Assembly (NCBI GenBank): GCA_022414725.1
Contig: JAJSRW010002113.1
Span: 1-64,000, forward strand
Origin: Microglena sp. YARC
Lineage: Eukaryota; Chlorophyta; Chlorophyceae; Chlamydomonadales; Chlamydomonadaceae
Direction: 5' to 3'
DNA: 64,000 nt
The number at the start of each line of letters is the position of its first letter. Position 1 is the first letter of the stretch. The position numbers and the translations under genes are program-made. This document shows positions 54,361 through 62,419 of this stretch, piece by piece. The notes below the pieces were generated by a model. It was not told the origin of the DNA and did not search any database. It saw only the letters and a list, made by a program, of their open reading frames with translations.

Positions 54361-57300
54361 GTAATAATAATAATAATAACAACAATAATAATAACAATAA
54401 TAATAATAATAATAATAATATAATAATAATAATAATAAATAACAAGAAGGTAAGGGTGAGGGTGAGGGTGAACCCATTTTAAAAAAATATTCCATCATTG
54501 ATCTGTTCGGGGTTGGCCCCAATTGCAAAACAACGGGCTCGCCGTATAAGGGTAAGGGTGAGGGTAAGGTTAGGGTGAGGGTGGGGTGGAGGTGGGGGTA
54601 TGGATAAGGGTAAGGGTGAGGGTGGAGGTGGGGGTATGGATAAGGGTAAGGGTGAGGGTAAGGTTAGGGTGAGGGTGGGGGTGGAGGTGGGGTATGGATA
54701 ATGGTACGGAGAGGAGGGTAAGGTGAGGGTGAGGGTGGGGGTGGAGGTGGGGGTATGGATAAGGGTAAGGGTGAGGGTAAGGTTAGGGTGAGGGTGGGGG
54801 TGGAGGTGGGGTATGGATAAGGGTAAGGAGGAGGGTAAGGTGAGGGTGAGGGTGGGGGTGGAGGTGGGGGTATGGATAAGGGTAAGGGTGAGGGTAAGGT
54901 GAGGGTGAAATTGTCAGAGTGTGTTGGCAACGGAACGAAAGGTGGCAACGATGGAGCTGACCGAAGCGAGTTATTTACGTGACCGTTGGATGACGTGTCA
55001 GGCTTCAAGCAGTTTTTCGGTTGGACAAACGGACAAATGGGTCAACATGGGGGCTCCCACCCCCTTGAAGAGGGGGCTCCGCCAAAAAGTACCTGCCCTG
55101 GTGCCTGTGGGGGTAAGGATGCCCCTTTTTCTGAAAACTGCCTGCCCTGGTGCCAGTGGGGATAAGGGTGCACAGTGCAAACTGAAAACTGCGCCTTATG
55201 CTGAAAAGTGCCTGCCCTGGTGCCTGTGGGAATAAGGGTGCACTTCTGCTGAAAACTGCCCCTTACGCTGAAAACTGCGCCTTCTGCTGAAAAGTGCCTG
55301 CCCTGGTGCCTGTGGGAATAAGGGTGCACTTCTGCTGAAAACTGCCCCTTAAGCTGAAAACTGCGCCTTCTGCTGAAAAGTACCTGCCCTGGTGCCTGTG
55401 GGAATAAGGGTGCACTTCTGCTGAAAACTGCCCCTTACGCTGAAAACTGCGCCTCATGCTGAAAAGTGCCTGCCCTGGTGACAGAGGGGGTAAGGGTGCT
55501 CTTATTCTGAAAAGTGCCCCTTTTGCGTGCCTGGCCTCTCTTTACAATCTAGGTTCCAAGAGAAACCCACCTGACAGGTCCAGGTTGGCAAGGCAGCCAT
55601 AGCTGTCGAATGGCACCTCCGCTAGGTGGGTGATGGAGTTCTTGTCCATCTTGAGGCAGCTCAAGCCTGAGATACCTGGAACAAAGTGAGTAAGTGAGTG
55701 AGTGAGCGAGTGAGTGAGTGAGTGAGTGAGTGAGTGAGTGAGTGAGTGAGTGGTGGAGTTCCTGTCCATCTTGAGGCTGCTCAAAGCTGGGATACCTGGA
55801 ACAAAGTGTAAGAGAGGAAATATTTACATGTTTTGTATGTTATAATAGAGTTTTATTTTAATTATGGCGTTAAAATTGTCAAAGGGCGTTAGGTGGTGTG
55901 ATGTGATGTCAAACCTGGGATACCTGGAACTAAGTATAAGAGAGACAATATTTCCATGTTTTGTATATTATAAGTTGTAATTTAATTATGGTGTTAAGAT
56001 TGTCAAAGGGCGTAAGGTAGTGTGATGTGATATCAAACCTGGGAAACCTGGAACAAAGTGTAAGAGAGCAAATATTTCCATGTTTTGTATATTGGAATCG
56101 ATTGTAATGAAATTTTATTTTAATTATCAAAGTATTTAAATTATCAAAGGGCGTTAGGCGGCGTGATGTGATGTCAAACCTGGGATACCTGGAGCGAAGT
56201 GTAAGAGAGACAATATTTCCATATTTTGTATGTTATAATCAAGTTTAATTTTAATTATGGTATTAAATTGCCAGAGGGGTGTTTAGGGGGTGTTGATGTG
56301 ATGTCAAACCTGGGAGACCTGGAGCAAAGTGTAAGAAAGCCAATGTATCGCGGCAGGACCGCTGTTTTACAGTGTAAAACGTTTCATCTGAGTGAGTGAG
56401 TGAGTGAGTGATAGGAGTGATGGGAGTGAGTGCCAAGCGCAATCTTCAAGCATGCTTTTGACGGAACATTGCAGGCTGCAGCAGTTCAGTTAGGCGACCG
56501 GTATGCATGCACAGTTCTGACAATTGTATCAGGTTGAGTGCCAAGTCAAGCCAAGCCAAGCCAAGCCAAGAAAAAAATTGCGTCAGATTGCTCTCCTTGA
56601 GTTGAGTGCCAAGTCAAGCCAAGCCAACAATTGTGTCAGGTTGCTCTCCTCAAGTTGAGTGCCAAGCCAAGCCAAGTCAAGCCAAGCTAGCCAAGCCAAC
56701 AATTGTGCCAGGTTGCTCTCCTTGAGTTGAGTGCCAAGTCAAGCCAAGCCAACAATTGTGTCAGGTTGCTCTCAATGAGTTGAGTGCCAAGCCAAGCCAA
56801 GCCAAGCCAAGCCAAGCAAAAAATTGTGTCAGCTTGCTCTCCTCGAGTTGAGTGCCAAGTCAAGCTAAGCCGAAAATTGTGACAGGGTTGCTCTCCTCTG
56901 GTTGAGTGCCAAGTCAAGCCATGCCGAAAATCGCCTCAGATTGGTCTCCTCGAGTTGAGTGCCCCCAAGTCAATAGCGTGGCACTTCATTAATATAATCT
57001 AAACAGCCAGAAGCACAAAGAAGTCAATATGATGATGAAACAAGTCCTATGCGGCGTTGCAAGTGATGCCGAAAATTGGTGGATTGTGTTGGCAACATAA
57101 CGAAAGGTGGCAACGATGGAGCTGACTAGCCAGTTAATTACGAGACAGTATGCTGGCATGCCAGGCTTCATTTTTATGGTCGGTTGGACAAACGGACAAA
57201 TGGGTAACCCTGAGGCCTCCCGCCTCCTAGTAGGAGGGGCTCTGCCAAGAAGTAGACGCGAGTCGGCACGAGGGCTCACGAGGGATGCGACGGGGGGGAA

Positions 57301-60300
57301 TCGAACACCCGTCTGTTCCGTGGCAGGGAACTATGCTACCACTATACCACCGCCGCATCTTTGTGATGTCTAATTTGAGTTGTTTGCTTACATATACCCC
57401 AGTAAAGAATTGCGTTTCCGCGCGCAGCGCGAAAAAGTCATAGGCGCCCCCTCTCTCTCGCGCGCGCGCGCGCGAAAAAGTCATAGACGCGTCGCAAGGG
57501 ACGCGGAAATAGTAGGGTGCCCTGGCGGGTCCCCTGGAGGTCGGCCCTGGGCTCGTGCGTCGTACTCGGTGAGTCGGACTATTAGGTTGTAGTATCGGGG
57601 GCGTTGAGCTATTATATGCATGCTGTTCTGGCTATGAAGGGTCGGAATGTACGGGTAGCGATGATGGGAGCTCGGAGCTGAGTTGGGATGCCACTTATGA
57701 AGGAACGTTGTGCGTGAGGGAAAGAGATGCTGAACGGCGATGGGTCAAAGGTGTAGAGGCCGCCTCCGATCGACCGGGTCCCGGGTACGGGTTTGGAGCG
57801 AGGGTACCTGAAGGGAAGCAGGGTAGTTGGTTATTTGGTCGGTAACGTCGTTATACATTACTTTACCAGCGAACTTACAACCGGTGGTTTCGACAAATCC
57901 CGGTGGTTTCGCCAAACCTATTATTTCGACTTGCGATTTCGACGAACCCACGTGGTTTCGCCTGTTATTTCGCCTGTATTGTGGTTTCGCCATGGTCTCG
58001 CGCGTTTCGCCAATTTTACCAACCGTATTGTGGTGTCGATGCATAGGTCTGGTTGCCTTCGGGCCGACCAACCAGCGGAGAATGTTGGCTATCGGAGCGA
58101 CATGTAACCAAAGGTTGCGAAAGGCCTGCCGCTTATCAAGGCAGCCAAGGGAGCGGGACAGAGGTGGAGCTGCCGAGCTGGAGCGACGCAGACCCTGTGC
58201 GGGTCGTTGTGAGAGCTAGGAGAGCCTAGCAGCTGGAGTACGAAGGCCTATGCATAGCATTGAGTTAGATTTTCAAGCGACCGCTAGATACCGTTGCCCT
58301 TAGGCTAATGGTCCCTTACTGACGCTTCCAGGTGTTGAATTAAAACATGGCTGTAGGCACAGACTGGAACAGACGATACTGATCTGAGGACTTAAAGGCT
58401 TTTTGGGCTGTTTGGTTGTTTTGCATATTCGTTTCCCCATGCCTGGCCTTGCTTCTTCCTGGCCTACCCAAAGGACCTGGTCTTAGTAGTAGAGTGTGTT
58501 ACGGAAAATTGCCCTATAAATACATTGATCTTGCTTGCACACTTGTTTCTAGACATTGTAATTGATGCTGTAGAACTAACGGGTCTGGGTCAACGCCTCA
58601 GGTCAAAGCGTCGTGATGCCCTTCGGCCAGACACCCGACTACCCGAGCATAGTTTTGCGCCTTATTTACTGCGGACACTTTGACTGATATGTTAGCTACA
58701 TTCAGCTACATGGCATGTTTTCTATTGCCTGATCATATGTATCGCGGCAGGACCGCTATTTAACAGTGTAAACCATTTCATCTGAGTGCGTGCGTGATTG
58801 TGTGAGTGAGTGCGTGAGTGCGTGAGTGCGTGAGTGAGTGAGTGAGTGAGTGAGTGAGTGAGTGAGTGAGTGAGTGAGGATGGGAGGGATATGAGTGAGT
58901 GACGTCCCCCTGTCTCTCCCAATCCCACAACCCAGGCCAAGCCACCACCTACCCGTCCACTCAATGCACCTTCTCCTACCCCTCTCACCACCCACCCCAC
59001 CCACCATGTTGCCACATCTCCTTAACCCCCGCACCCCCCCAACTAGGACCAAGCCACCACCTACCCGTCCACTCAATGCTCCCTCTCCTACCCCTCTCAC
59101 CACCTATCCCACCCACCATGTTGCCACGTCCCTTTATACCCCCCAACCTCCCAACTCAGGTCAAGCCACCACCTACCCGTCCACCCAATGCACTTTCTCC
59201 TACGCCTCTCACCACCCACCATGTTGCCACGCCCCCTTATCCCCCCAATCCCCCAACTCAGGCCAAGCCACCACCTACCCCTCTCACTACCCACACCACG
59301 CACCATGTGGCAGAGATTCACAGTGGTTGCTGCTACAGTCCAAGGATCTGAGTCTAACCATTGCGCCCATGTTCCGAGGGAGTTCCTGTAGCCTATTCCC
59401 AGCCACACCCCCTTATCCCCCCAACCCCTAAACTCAGGCCAAGCCACCACCTACCCCTCCACCACCCACCCCACCCACCAAGCGGGAGAGATTCACAGTG
59501 GTTGCTGCTACAGTCCAAGGATCTGAGTCCAACCATTGCGCCCATGATCCCAGGGAGGGCCTGCAGCCTATTCCCAGCCACACCCCCTTATCCCACCAAC
59601 CCCCAAACTCAGGCCAAGCCACATCTACCCCTCTCACCACCCACCCCACCTACCAAGCGGCAGAGATTCACATTGGTTGCTGCTACAGTCCAAGGATCTG
59701 AGTCCAACCATTGCGCCCATGTTCCGAGGGAGTTCCTGTAGCCTATTCCCAGCCACATCAAGCGAGTGCAGCTTGTGGAGGGCAGTCAGGGTGGGGGGGA
59801 GCTCAGTCAGTCGGTTGGTTCCAGCGCGCAGGATGGCAAGGGCAGTCATGGAGTGGATGTCAGAGGGGAGGTCTTGCAAGAAGTTGCTGGAAGCTATCAT
59901 CACCTCCAAGTTTTTGAGTCCGCGTCCTAAGCCCCCTGGCAGGTGCTCTATCTTGTTGGAGGAGAAGTCGAGGAATGTGAGCTGCTGCAGGTATGTTGCA
60001 CCCTCAGGCAGAAGGGTTAGCTGATTGCGTGAGATCTGGAGGTGCTGGAGGTTACTGTAACAAAGGAGGGGGGGGGGGGGGGATAAAAGGGACGTATGTC
60101 TGATCTGTGTGTTCTGGTTTGTGCGCTTGTATGGGTCTGTAATTGAGGGGTGTTTGGGACAATGTGAGGTGCTGCAGGTATGTCACACCCTCAGGCAGAG
60201 AGGTCATCTGGTTGCGTGAGATCTGGAGATGCTGTAGGTCCCTGTAACGAAGGAAGGGGGGTGGGGCAAGGGAGTACGAGGGACGCACGTCTGATTCATG

Positions 60301-61850
60301 TGTTCTGGTGTGTGTGCTTGTTTGGTTTTGTAATTGAGGGGTGTTTGGGACAATGTGAGGAGCTGTGACAAAGGAAGGGGGGTGAGAGGTGGGGTGGGGT
60401 GGGCTGGGGCGAGGGGGAAGAAGGGACTTACATGCGTGTTTGTGTGTTCTAGTGTGGGTGTTTGTGTGTTCTAGTGTTGGTGTTTGTGTGTTCTTGTGTG
60501 GGTGTGTGTGATCTTGAGTGCGAATTTGAGTGGGTGTATGGAATGGGGAGGCAAGGGAATGTGAGGTGCTGCAGGTACGTCACACTCTCAGGTAGAGAGG
60601 TCAGCTGGTTGCGTGACAGGTCCAAGTTGCGTGACAGGTCAGCTAGTTGCGTGACAGGTCAGCTAGTTGCGTGACAGGTCCAAGTTGCGTGAAAGGTCAG
60701 CTGGTTGCGTGACAGGTCCAAGTTACGTGACAGGTCAGCTAGTTGCTTGACAGGTCCAGGTTGCGTGACAGGTCAGCTAGTTGCGTGACAGGTCCAAGTT
60801 GCGTGACAGGTCAGCTAGTTGCTTGACAGGTCCAAGTTGCGTGACAGGTCAGCTGGTTGTGTGACAGGTCCAAGTTGCGTGACAGGTCAGCTGGTTGCGT
60901 GACAGGTCCAAGTTGCGTGACAGGTCAGCTAGTTGCTTGACAGGTCCAGGTTGCGGGACAGGTCAGCTAGTTGCGTGACAGGTCAGCTAGTTGCGTGACA
61001 GGTCAGCTATGTCCAAGTGTTTCTGTGAGGTCCAGCATACACAGCCGAGCTCAGAGTGACAAGTTTGTAGTGTGTGTTATTTTGTGTGTGTGTGTGTGGT
61101 GCGGTGTGTGTTTGTGTTGGGGTGGTGTGAGGAGCACGCATACACCACTGAGCTCAGAGTAGTGTCTTTTTAGTATGAGTTATTTTGTGTGTGCGTGTGT
61201 GTTGGGGTGGTGTGAGGAGCATGCGTACACCGCTGGGCTCAGAGTAGTGTCTTTTTAGTGTGTGTTATTTTGTGTGTGCATGTGTTTTGGTGTGTGTTTG
61301 TGTTGGGGTGGTGTGAGGAGCTCAGAGTGATGAGTTGTTAATGTGTGTTATTTTGTGTATGCGTGTCTGAGGGGGTGGGGTGGGGAGGTGGGGAGGGCGG
61401 TTATTAATATGAACTGCCTACCTCAAGCCCTCAATACCCTCTGGAAGAGTATCCATCTTGTTCATCCTCAGGTCCAAGCTTTGCAGGGAGGAGCACGCAT
61501 ACACTGCTGAGCTCAGAGTAGTGAGTTGGTTGCACGCAACGCTTATCGACTCTAGCTGGCCCAGGGCCCCAAAGCCGCACTGACTCAGCGTCGCCAGGTG
61601 GTTGTTGGATGCTTTGAGGACGCGCAGGGAATATAGGGGGGCCAGGTTGGGAAGCTTGGTCAAGGCATTGGAGCTGACATCGAGGGCAGTGAGATTGGAT
61701 AGACATTCGAGTTCGGTTGGCAATCTGGTTAGTTGGTTGGAAGAAACATCCAGCATTTCCAACCGCTCCAGTTGTAGGATGGAGGACCAGAAGTTGGGAT
61801 CCCATCGCAGCTTCGTGTCTAGGAGAGATGCTTTGGTGTGGATGTTGAGG
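44762..61850 (-). CDS. large intron-rich leucine-rich-repeat protein gene (eight exons assembled, 5' end missing)
   Basis: Exons on the minus strand, in order: 61850-61422, 60054-59654, 55675-55571, 53216-53045, 50605-50413, 49750-49675, 46601-46408 and 44926-44762. Every junction has GT-AG and matching phase: AG|T, G|GT, G|GC, AG|C, 0, G|GC, 0. The product is an uninterrupted run of about 577 residues of LRRs with the LxxLxLxxNxLxxLP pattern (for example [19 protein letters not shown] and [15 protein letters not shown]). No kinase, membrane or signal segment is visible. The architecture and the ending (LRTL...[15 protein letters not shown]) recall LRRC40/SHOC2-type cytosolic LRR proteins; that name is inference. 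Known LRR domains of this class act as protein-binding scaffolds. The 5' exon(s) were not found. Introns of 0.66-4 kb are filled with copies of the exon edges and microsatellites. Confidence 0.85.
44927..46407 (-). repeat. LRR intron g-h, built from two arrays of exon edges
   Basis: On the minus strand the intron begins with copies of the 3' edge of exon g plus donor ('ggtgcagctgcgcataaatg', at about 46227-46330, 46089-46125, 46003-46045, 45797-45848 and 45683-45715). It ends with copies of the 5' edge of exon h ('agcctgcccag', 'gctagc', 'cctcacac', at about 45616-45682, 45362-45425, 45218-45283 and 45109-45165). The spacers are (GTGG)/(CCCA) and (GTGA) microsatellites. The two arrays meet near 45683. 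Confidence 0.85.
46408..46601 (-). CDS. LRR gene exon g
   Basis: Acceptor 'acacacatgcag' and donor cag|gtgtgt. It encodes [18 protein letters not shown], then [16 protein letters not shown], then [16 protein letters not shown] and NGNMFQ. 194 nt, phase 2 to 0. Confidence 0.88.
46602..47990 (-). repeat. seven tandem copies of the 5' half of LRR exon g with acceptor
   Basis: Each copy has the 'tgcag' acceptor and 'gcatcggagccctaatggct' to 'ctggagtgc' of exon g (about 100 nt). The copies are separated by (TG)n and 'aattcaaattcaagtt' spacers. They end near 46778, 46953, 47117, 47310, 47540, 47790 and 47983. None has a donor. Confidence 0.88.
48118..48335 (+). repeat. dispersed repeat R1, near full length
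   Basis: From 'acaagtcctatgcagcgtcg' to the hairpin 'gggggctcccgcccccttga' / 'agagggggctccgct' and an A run. Confidence 0.75.
48683..48778 (-). mobile_element. SINE family S2, full-length, minus strand
   Basis: A 96-bp element with a perfect 11-bp TSD, acgcctcgtaa, at 48672-48682 and 48779-48789. It lies inside an LRR-gene intron, on the same strand as the gene. Confidence 0.9.
49090..49565 (-). repeat. two copies of the 3' half of LRR exon f with donor
   Basis: Copies at about 49093-49145 and 49508-49560 carry 'aaccttgcctccaatagcct' and 'acccctgg|gtgagtcatga' (minus strand) but no acceptor half. Confidence 0.85.
49219..49440 (+). repeat. 44-bp tandem repeat, about five copies
   Basis: The unit is 'ccattaccattacactacca' plus 'ttacattttacctacactac' and 'catg'. 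Confidence 0.9.
49675..49750 (-). CDS. LRR gene exon f
   Basis: 76 nt, acceptor 'caaccttgcag', donor ctgg|gtgagt. Encodes [20 protein letters not shown] then EYLPLG. Phase 0 to 1. Confidence 0.86.
49855..50270 (-). repeat. three copies of the 5' half of LRR exon f with acceptor
   Basis: Units of about 166 bp holding 'ttgcagccagagtccttctg' and 'agcatgaagtgg' (minus strand), followed by a shared 'cactcattgttg'-type intron segment. They lie near 49875-49920, 50036-50085 and 50206-50246. Confidence 0.85.
50413..50605 (-). CDS. LRR gene exon e
   Basis: 193 nt. Encodes [39 protein letters not shown], then [19 protein letters not shown]. Donor ctg|gtagga. The acceptor AG is the end of a 19-nt copy of exon d's 3' edge (50606-50624). 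A short copy of its own 3' edge lies at about 50333-50350 beyond a (CA)n run. Confidence 0.85.
50636..51110 (+). repeat. G-rich (GGGTGGAG)-type and 'aggtggttt' repeats in intron d-e
   Basis: Strongly G-rich plus strand at 50636-50850, then ttaggtggtttaggt repeats to about 51000. Confidence 0.85.
51110..52910 (-). repeat. four copies of the 3' edge of LRR exon d in giant (ACC)n microsatellite
   Basis: Copies at about 51112-51175, 51408-51475, 52637-52700 and 52825-52905 carry 'cacctcatctgaggcagctc', 'acccaactcagcgtctcc', 'agcaacgcccttgag' and, in two cases, the donor 'ag|gtaggggcac'. Between them lie 0.2-1.2 kb of (CAC/CAA)n. The 400-codon T/P/H-rich frames here are microsatellite artefacts. 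Confidence 0.87.
53045..53216 (-). CDS. LRR gene exon d
   Basis: 172 nt, acceptor 'cttcctgcag', donor tgag|gtaggg. Encodes [39 protein letters not shown] and [17 protein letters not shown]. Phase 1 to 2. Confidence 0.88.
53330..54085 (-). repeat. four copies of the 5' half of LRR exon d with acceptor
   Basis: Units of about 200-235 bp; acceptors 'ctgcag' near 53425, 53632, 53834 and 54070. Each holds 'gcaactccatccacaccctt' and 'cctgacag' then diverges. The intron part between them carries (TTA)n or (TAG)n and a shared 'cccctggactgtaacaac' phrase. Confidence 0.86.
53895..54445 (+). repeat. (AAT)n and (ACT)n microsatellites
   Basis: Long (aat)n at 53895-53955 and 54280-54440, and (act)n at 54222-54262. 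Confidence 0.93.
54540..54910 (+). repeat. (GGGTAAGGGTGA)-type minisatellite
   Basis: Degenerate 6-bp-based repeats, gggtaa/gggtga/gggtgg, with a higher-order unit of about 60-110 bp containing 'ggggtatggataagggtaag'. It resembles telomeric repeat types but is interstitial and irregular. Confidence 0.85.
54910..55090 (+). repeat. dispersed repeat R1
   Basis: From 'agagtgtgttggcaacggaa' to 'gagggggctccgccaaaaa'. Confidence 0.75.
55088..55530 (+). repeat. 86-bp tandem repeat
   Basis: 'cctgccctggtgcc' recurs at about 55092, 55141, 55211, 55297, 55383 and 55469. The later spacing is a constant 86 bp. Confidence 0.88.
55571..55675 (-). CDS. LRR gene exon c
   Basis: 105 nt, acceptor 'ctttgttccag', donor tcag|gtgggt. 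Encodes [20 protein letters not shown], then [14 protein letters not shown]. Phase 1 to 1. Confidence 0.88.
55685..56345 (-). repeat. five copies of the 5' edge of LRR exon c with acceptor
   Basis: 'ctttgttccag|gtatcccag' (minus strand) recurs near 55795, 55925, 56045, 56180 and 56320. The first copy keeps about 40 nt of exon and then runs into (CACT)n. The others have units of about 125-140 bp with 'gacatcacatcac'. Confidence 0.84.
56343..56400 (+). repeat. direct repeat, left copy
   Basis: 'tgtatcgcggcaggaccgct', 'acagtgtaaa' and 'gtttcatctgagtg' recur at 58738-58790, 2.4 kb away. Confidence 0.85.
56525..56965 (+). repeat. (CCAAG)n-containing tandem repeat
   Basis: Seven or more units of about 60-90 bp with 'gttgagtgccaagtcaagcc', (aagcc)n and 'aattgtgtcaggttgctctc'. 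Confidence 0.88.
57040..57255 (+). repeat. dispersed repeat R1
   Basis: From 'acaagtcctatgcggcgttg' to 'taggaggggctctgccaaga'. The tRNA gene follows about 30 bp later. Confidence 0.75.
57286..57356 (-). tRNA. tRNA-Gly (anticodon GCC)
   Basis: 71 nt on the minus strand form a cloverleaf. Acceptor stem GCGGCGG/CCGTCGC has one G-U pair; discriminator A. The anticodon stem GTTCC/GGAAC is perfect around CTGCCAC (anticodon at 57322-57324). The T loop is TTCGATT. A box (tggtatagtgg) and B box (gttcgattcc) are present. The T stem GGGTG/CCCCC has one mismatch and the D stem is weak, so a recently decayed copy cannot be excluded. No CCA is encoded. It lies in LRR intron b-c. Confidence 0.8.
57357..58737. 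other. unassigned part of LRR intron b-c
   Basis: (CG)n-rich run at 57445-57480, then unique-looking GC-balanced sequence. About 57886-58014 is dense in 'ggtttcg' and 'atttcg' motifs. A weak R1-like trace lies near 58085-58140. No exon was seen. Confidence 0.45.
58738..58880 (+). repeat. direct repeat, right copy, and (GTGA)n
   Basis: Second copy of the block at 56343, followed by (gtga)n to about 58878. Confidence 0.85.
58915..59600 (-). repeat. copies of the 3' edge of LRR exon b and intron units
   Basis: About 59484-59590 and 59310-59410 repeat the last ~100 nt of exon b ('gggcgcaatggttggactca', 'ccttggactgtagcagcaac', donor 'ttg|gtgggt'). From 58925 to 59300 the intron part alone continues as units of about 120 bp ('gccaagccaccacctacccg'). 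Confidence 0.85.
59654..60054 (-). CDS. LRR gene exon b
   Basis: 401 nt, acceptor 'ctttgttacag', donor cttg|gtaggt. Encodes [93 protein letters not shown] and [16 protein letters not shown]. Phase 2 to 1. Confidence 0.9.
60165..60625 (-). repeat. two copies of the 5' edge of LRR exon b
   Basis: 60165-60246 reads [18 protein letters not shown] with the acceptor 'cgttacag'. About 60560-60625 reads [20 protein letters not shown]. Both stop matching after 'ctgcagcacctcaca' and have no donor. Both keep the frame that follows exon a, so use as alternative first parts cannot be excluded. Confidence 0.83.
60597..61016 (-). repeat. minisatellite grown from an LRR codon segment
   Basis: About twenty units of ttgcgtgacaggtc followed by caag or agctag. 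On the minus strand the unit is gacctgtcacgcaac, the codons for the D-L-S-R-N of the LRR motif in the adjoining exon-b copy. Confidence 0.9.
61017..61400 (+). repeat. tandem repeat with (TG)n in intron a-b
   Basis: Three or four units with 'cgagctcagagt' (the 3' part of exon a's 'tgagctcagagtagtgag'), 'ttattttgtgtgtg' and 'ggggtggtgtgaggagc'. These again echo a piece of exon a. Confidence 0.75.
61422..61850 (-). CDS. LRR gene exon a (most 5' exon found)
   Basis: 429 nt, donor cttgag|gtaggc. Encodes [82 protein letters not shown] and [18 protein letters not shown]. The acceptor is taken as 'ctggtcgcag' at 61851-61852. The frame is open further upstream through the 12-bp repeat, so the true exon start is uncertain. 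N-terminal residues before the first LRRs are missing. Confidence 0.82.
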
Positions 61851-61860
61851 CTGCGACCAG

Positions 61861-62330
61861 CTGGCAGTCCAGCTGGCTGTCCTCCTGTCAGTCCTCCTTG
61901 CAGTCCAGCTGGCAGTCCACCTGGCAGTCCAGCTGGCTGTCCTCCTGGCAGTCCAGCTGGCAGTCCTCCTGGCAGTCCTCCTGGCAGTCCACCTGGCTGT
62001 CCTCCTGGCAGTCCTCCTGGCAGTCCTCCTGGCAGTCCAGCTGGCAGTCCACCTGGCAGTCCTCCTGGCAGTCCTTCTGGCAGTCCAGCTGGCTGTCCTC
62101 CTGGCAGTCCTCCTGGCAGTCCACCTGGAAGTCCTCCTGGCAGTCCTCCTGGCAGTTCACCTGGCAGTCCTCCTGGCAGTCCACCTGGCTGTCCTCCTGG
62201 CAATCCTCCTGGCAGTCCAGCTGGCAGTCCTCCTGGCAGTCCTCCTGGAAGTCCACCTTGCAGACCACCTGGAAGTCCACCTGGCAGACAACCTGGCAAT
62301 CCACCTGGCAGTCCACTCCAGAGGGCTGGA
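61861..62330 (-). repeat. 12-bp minisatellite (about 38 units) upstream of exon a
   Basis: The plus-strand unit is ctggcagtcctc or ctggcagtccac. The period is a multiple of three, so every frame is open (GLPGGLPGG on minus, SPPGSPPG and WQSSWQSS on plus). The minus frame continues into exon a. The unit resembles the exon's own acceptor region (gactgccagctgg), so I read it as amplified intron end and not as a collagen-like domain. Confidence 0.82.
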
Positions 62331-62419
62331 AATGAGACCTCTAGACAGCTAGGGGCGCTAGGGCCACCATTTTGTGCCGAGACAGGGAACTTGAGTGGCT
62401 CAGGAAAACAGTATGCATC

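Noticed and set aside
54540..54910. Telomere or subtelomeric repeat
   Set aside because: The gggtaa/gggtga units are irregular, mixed with longer units and enclosed by intron sequence of the LRR gene on both sides.
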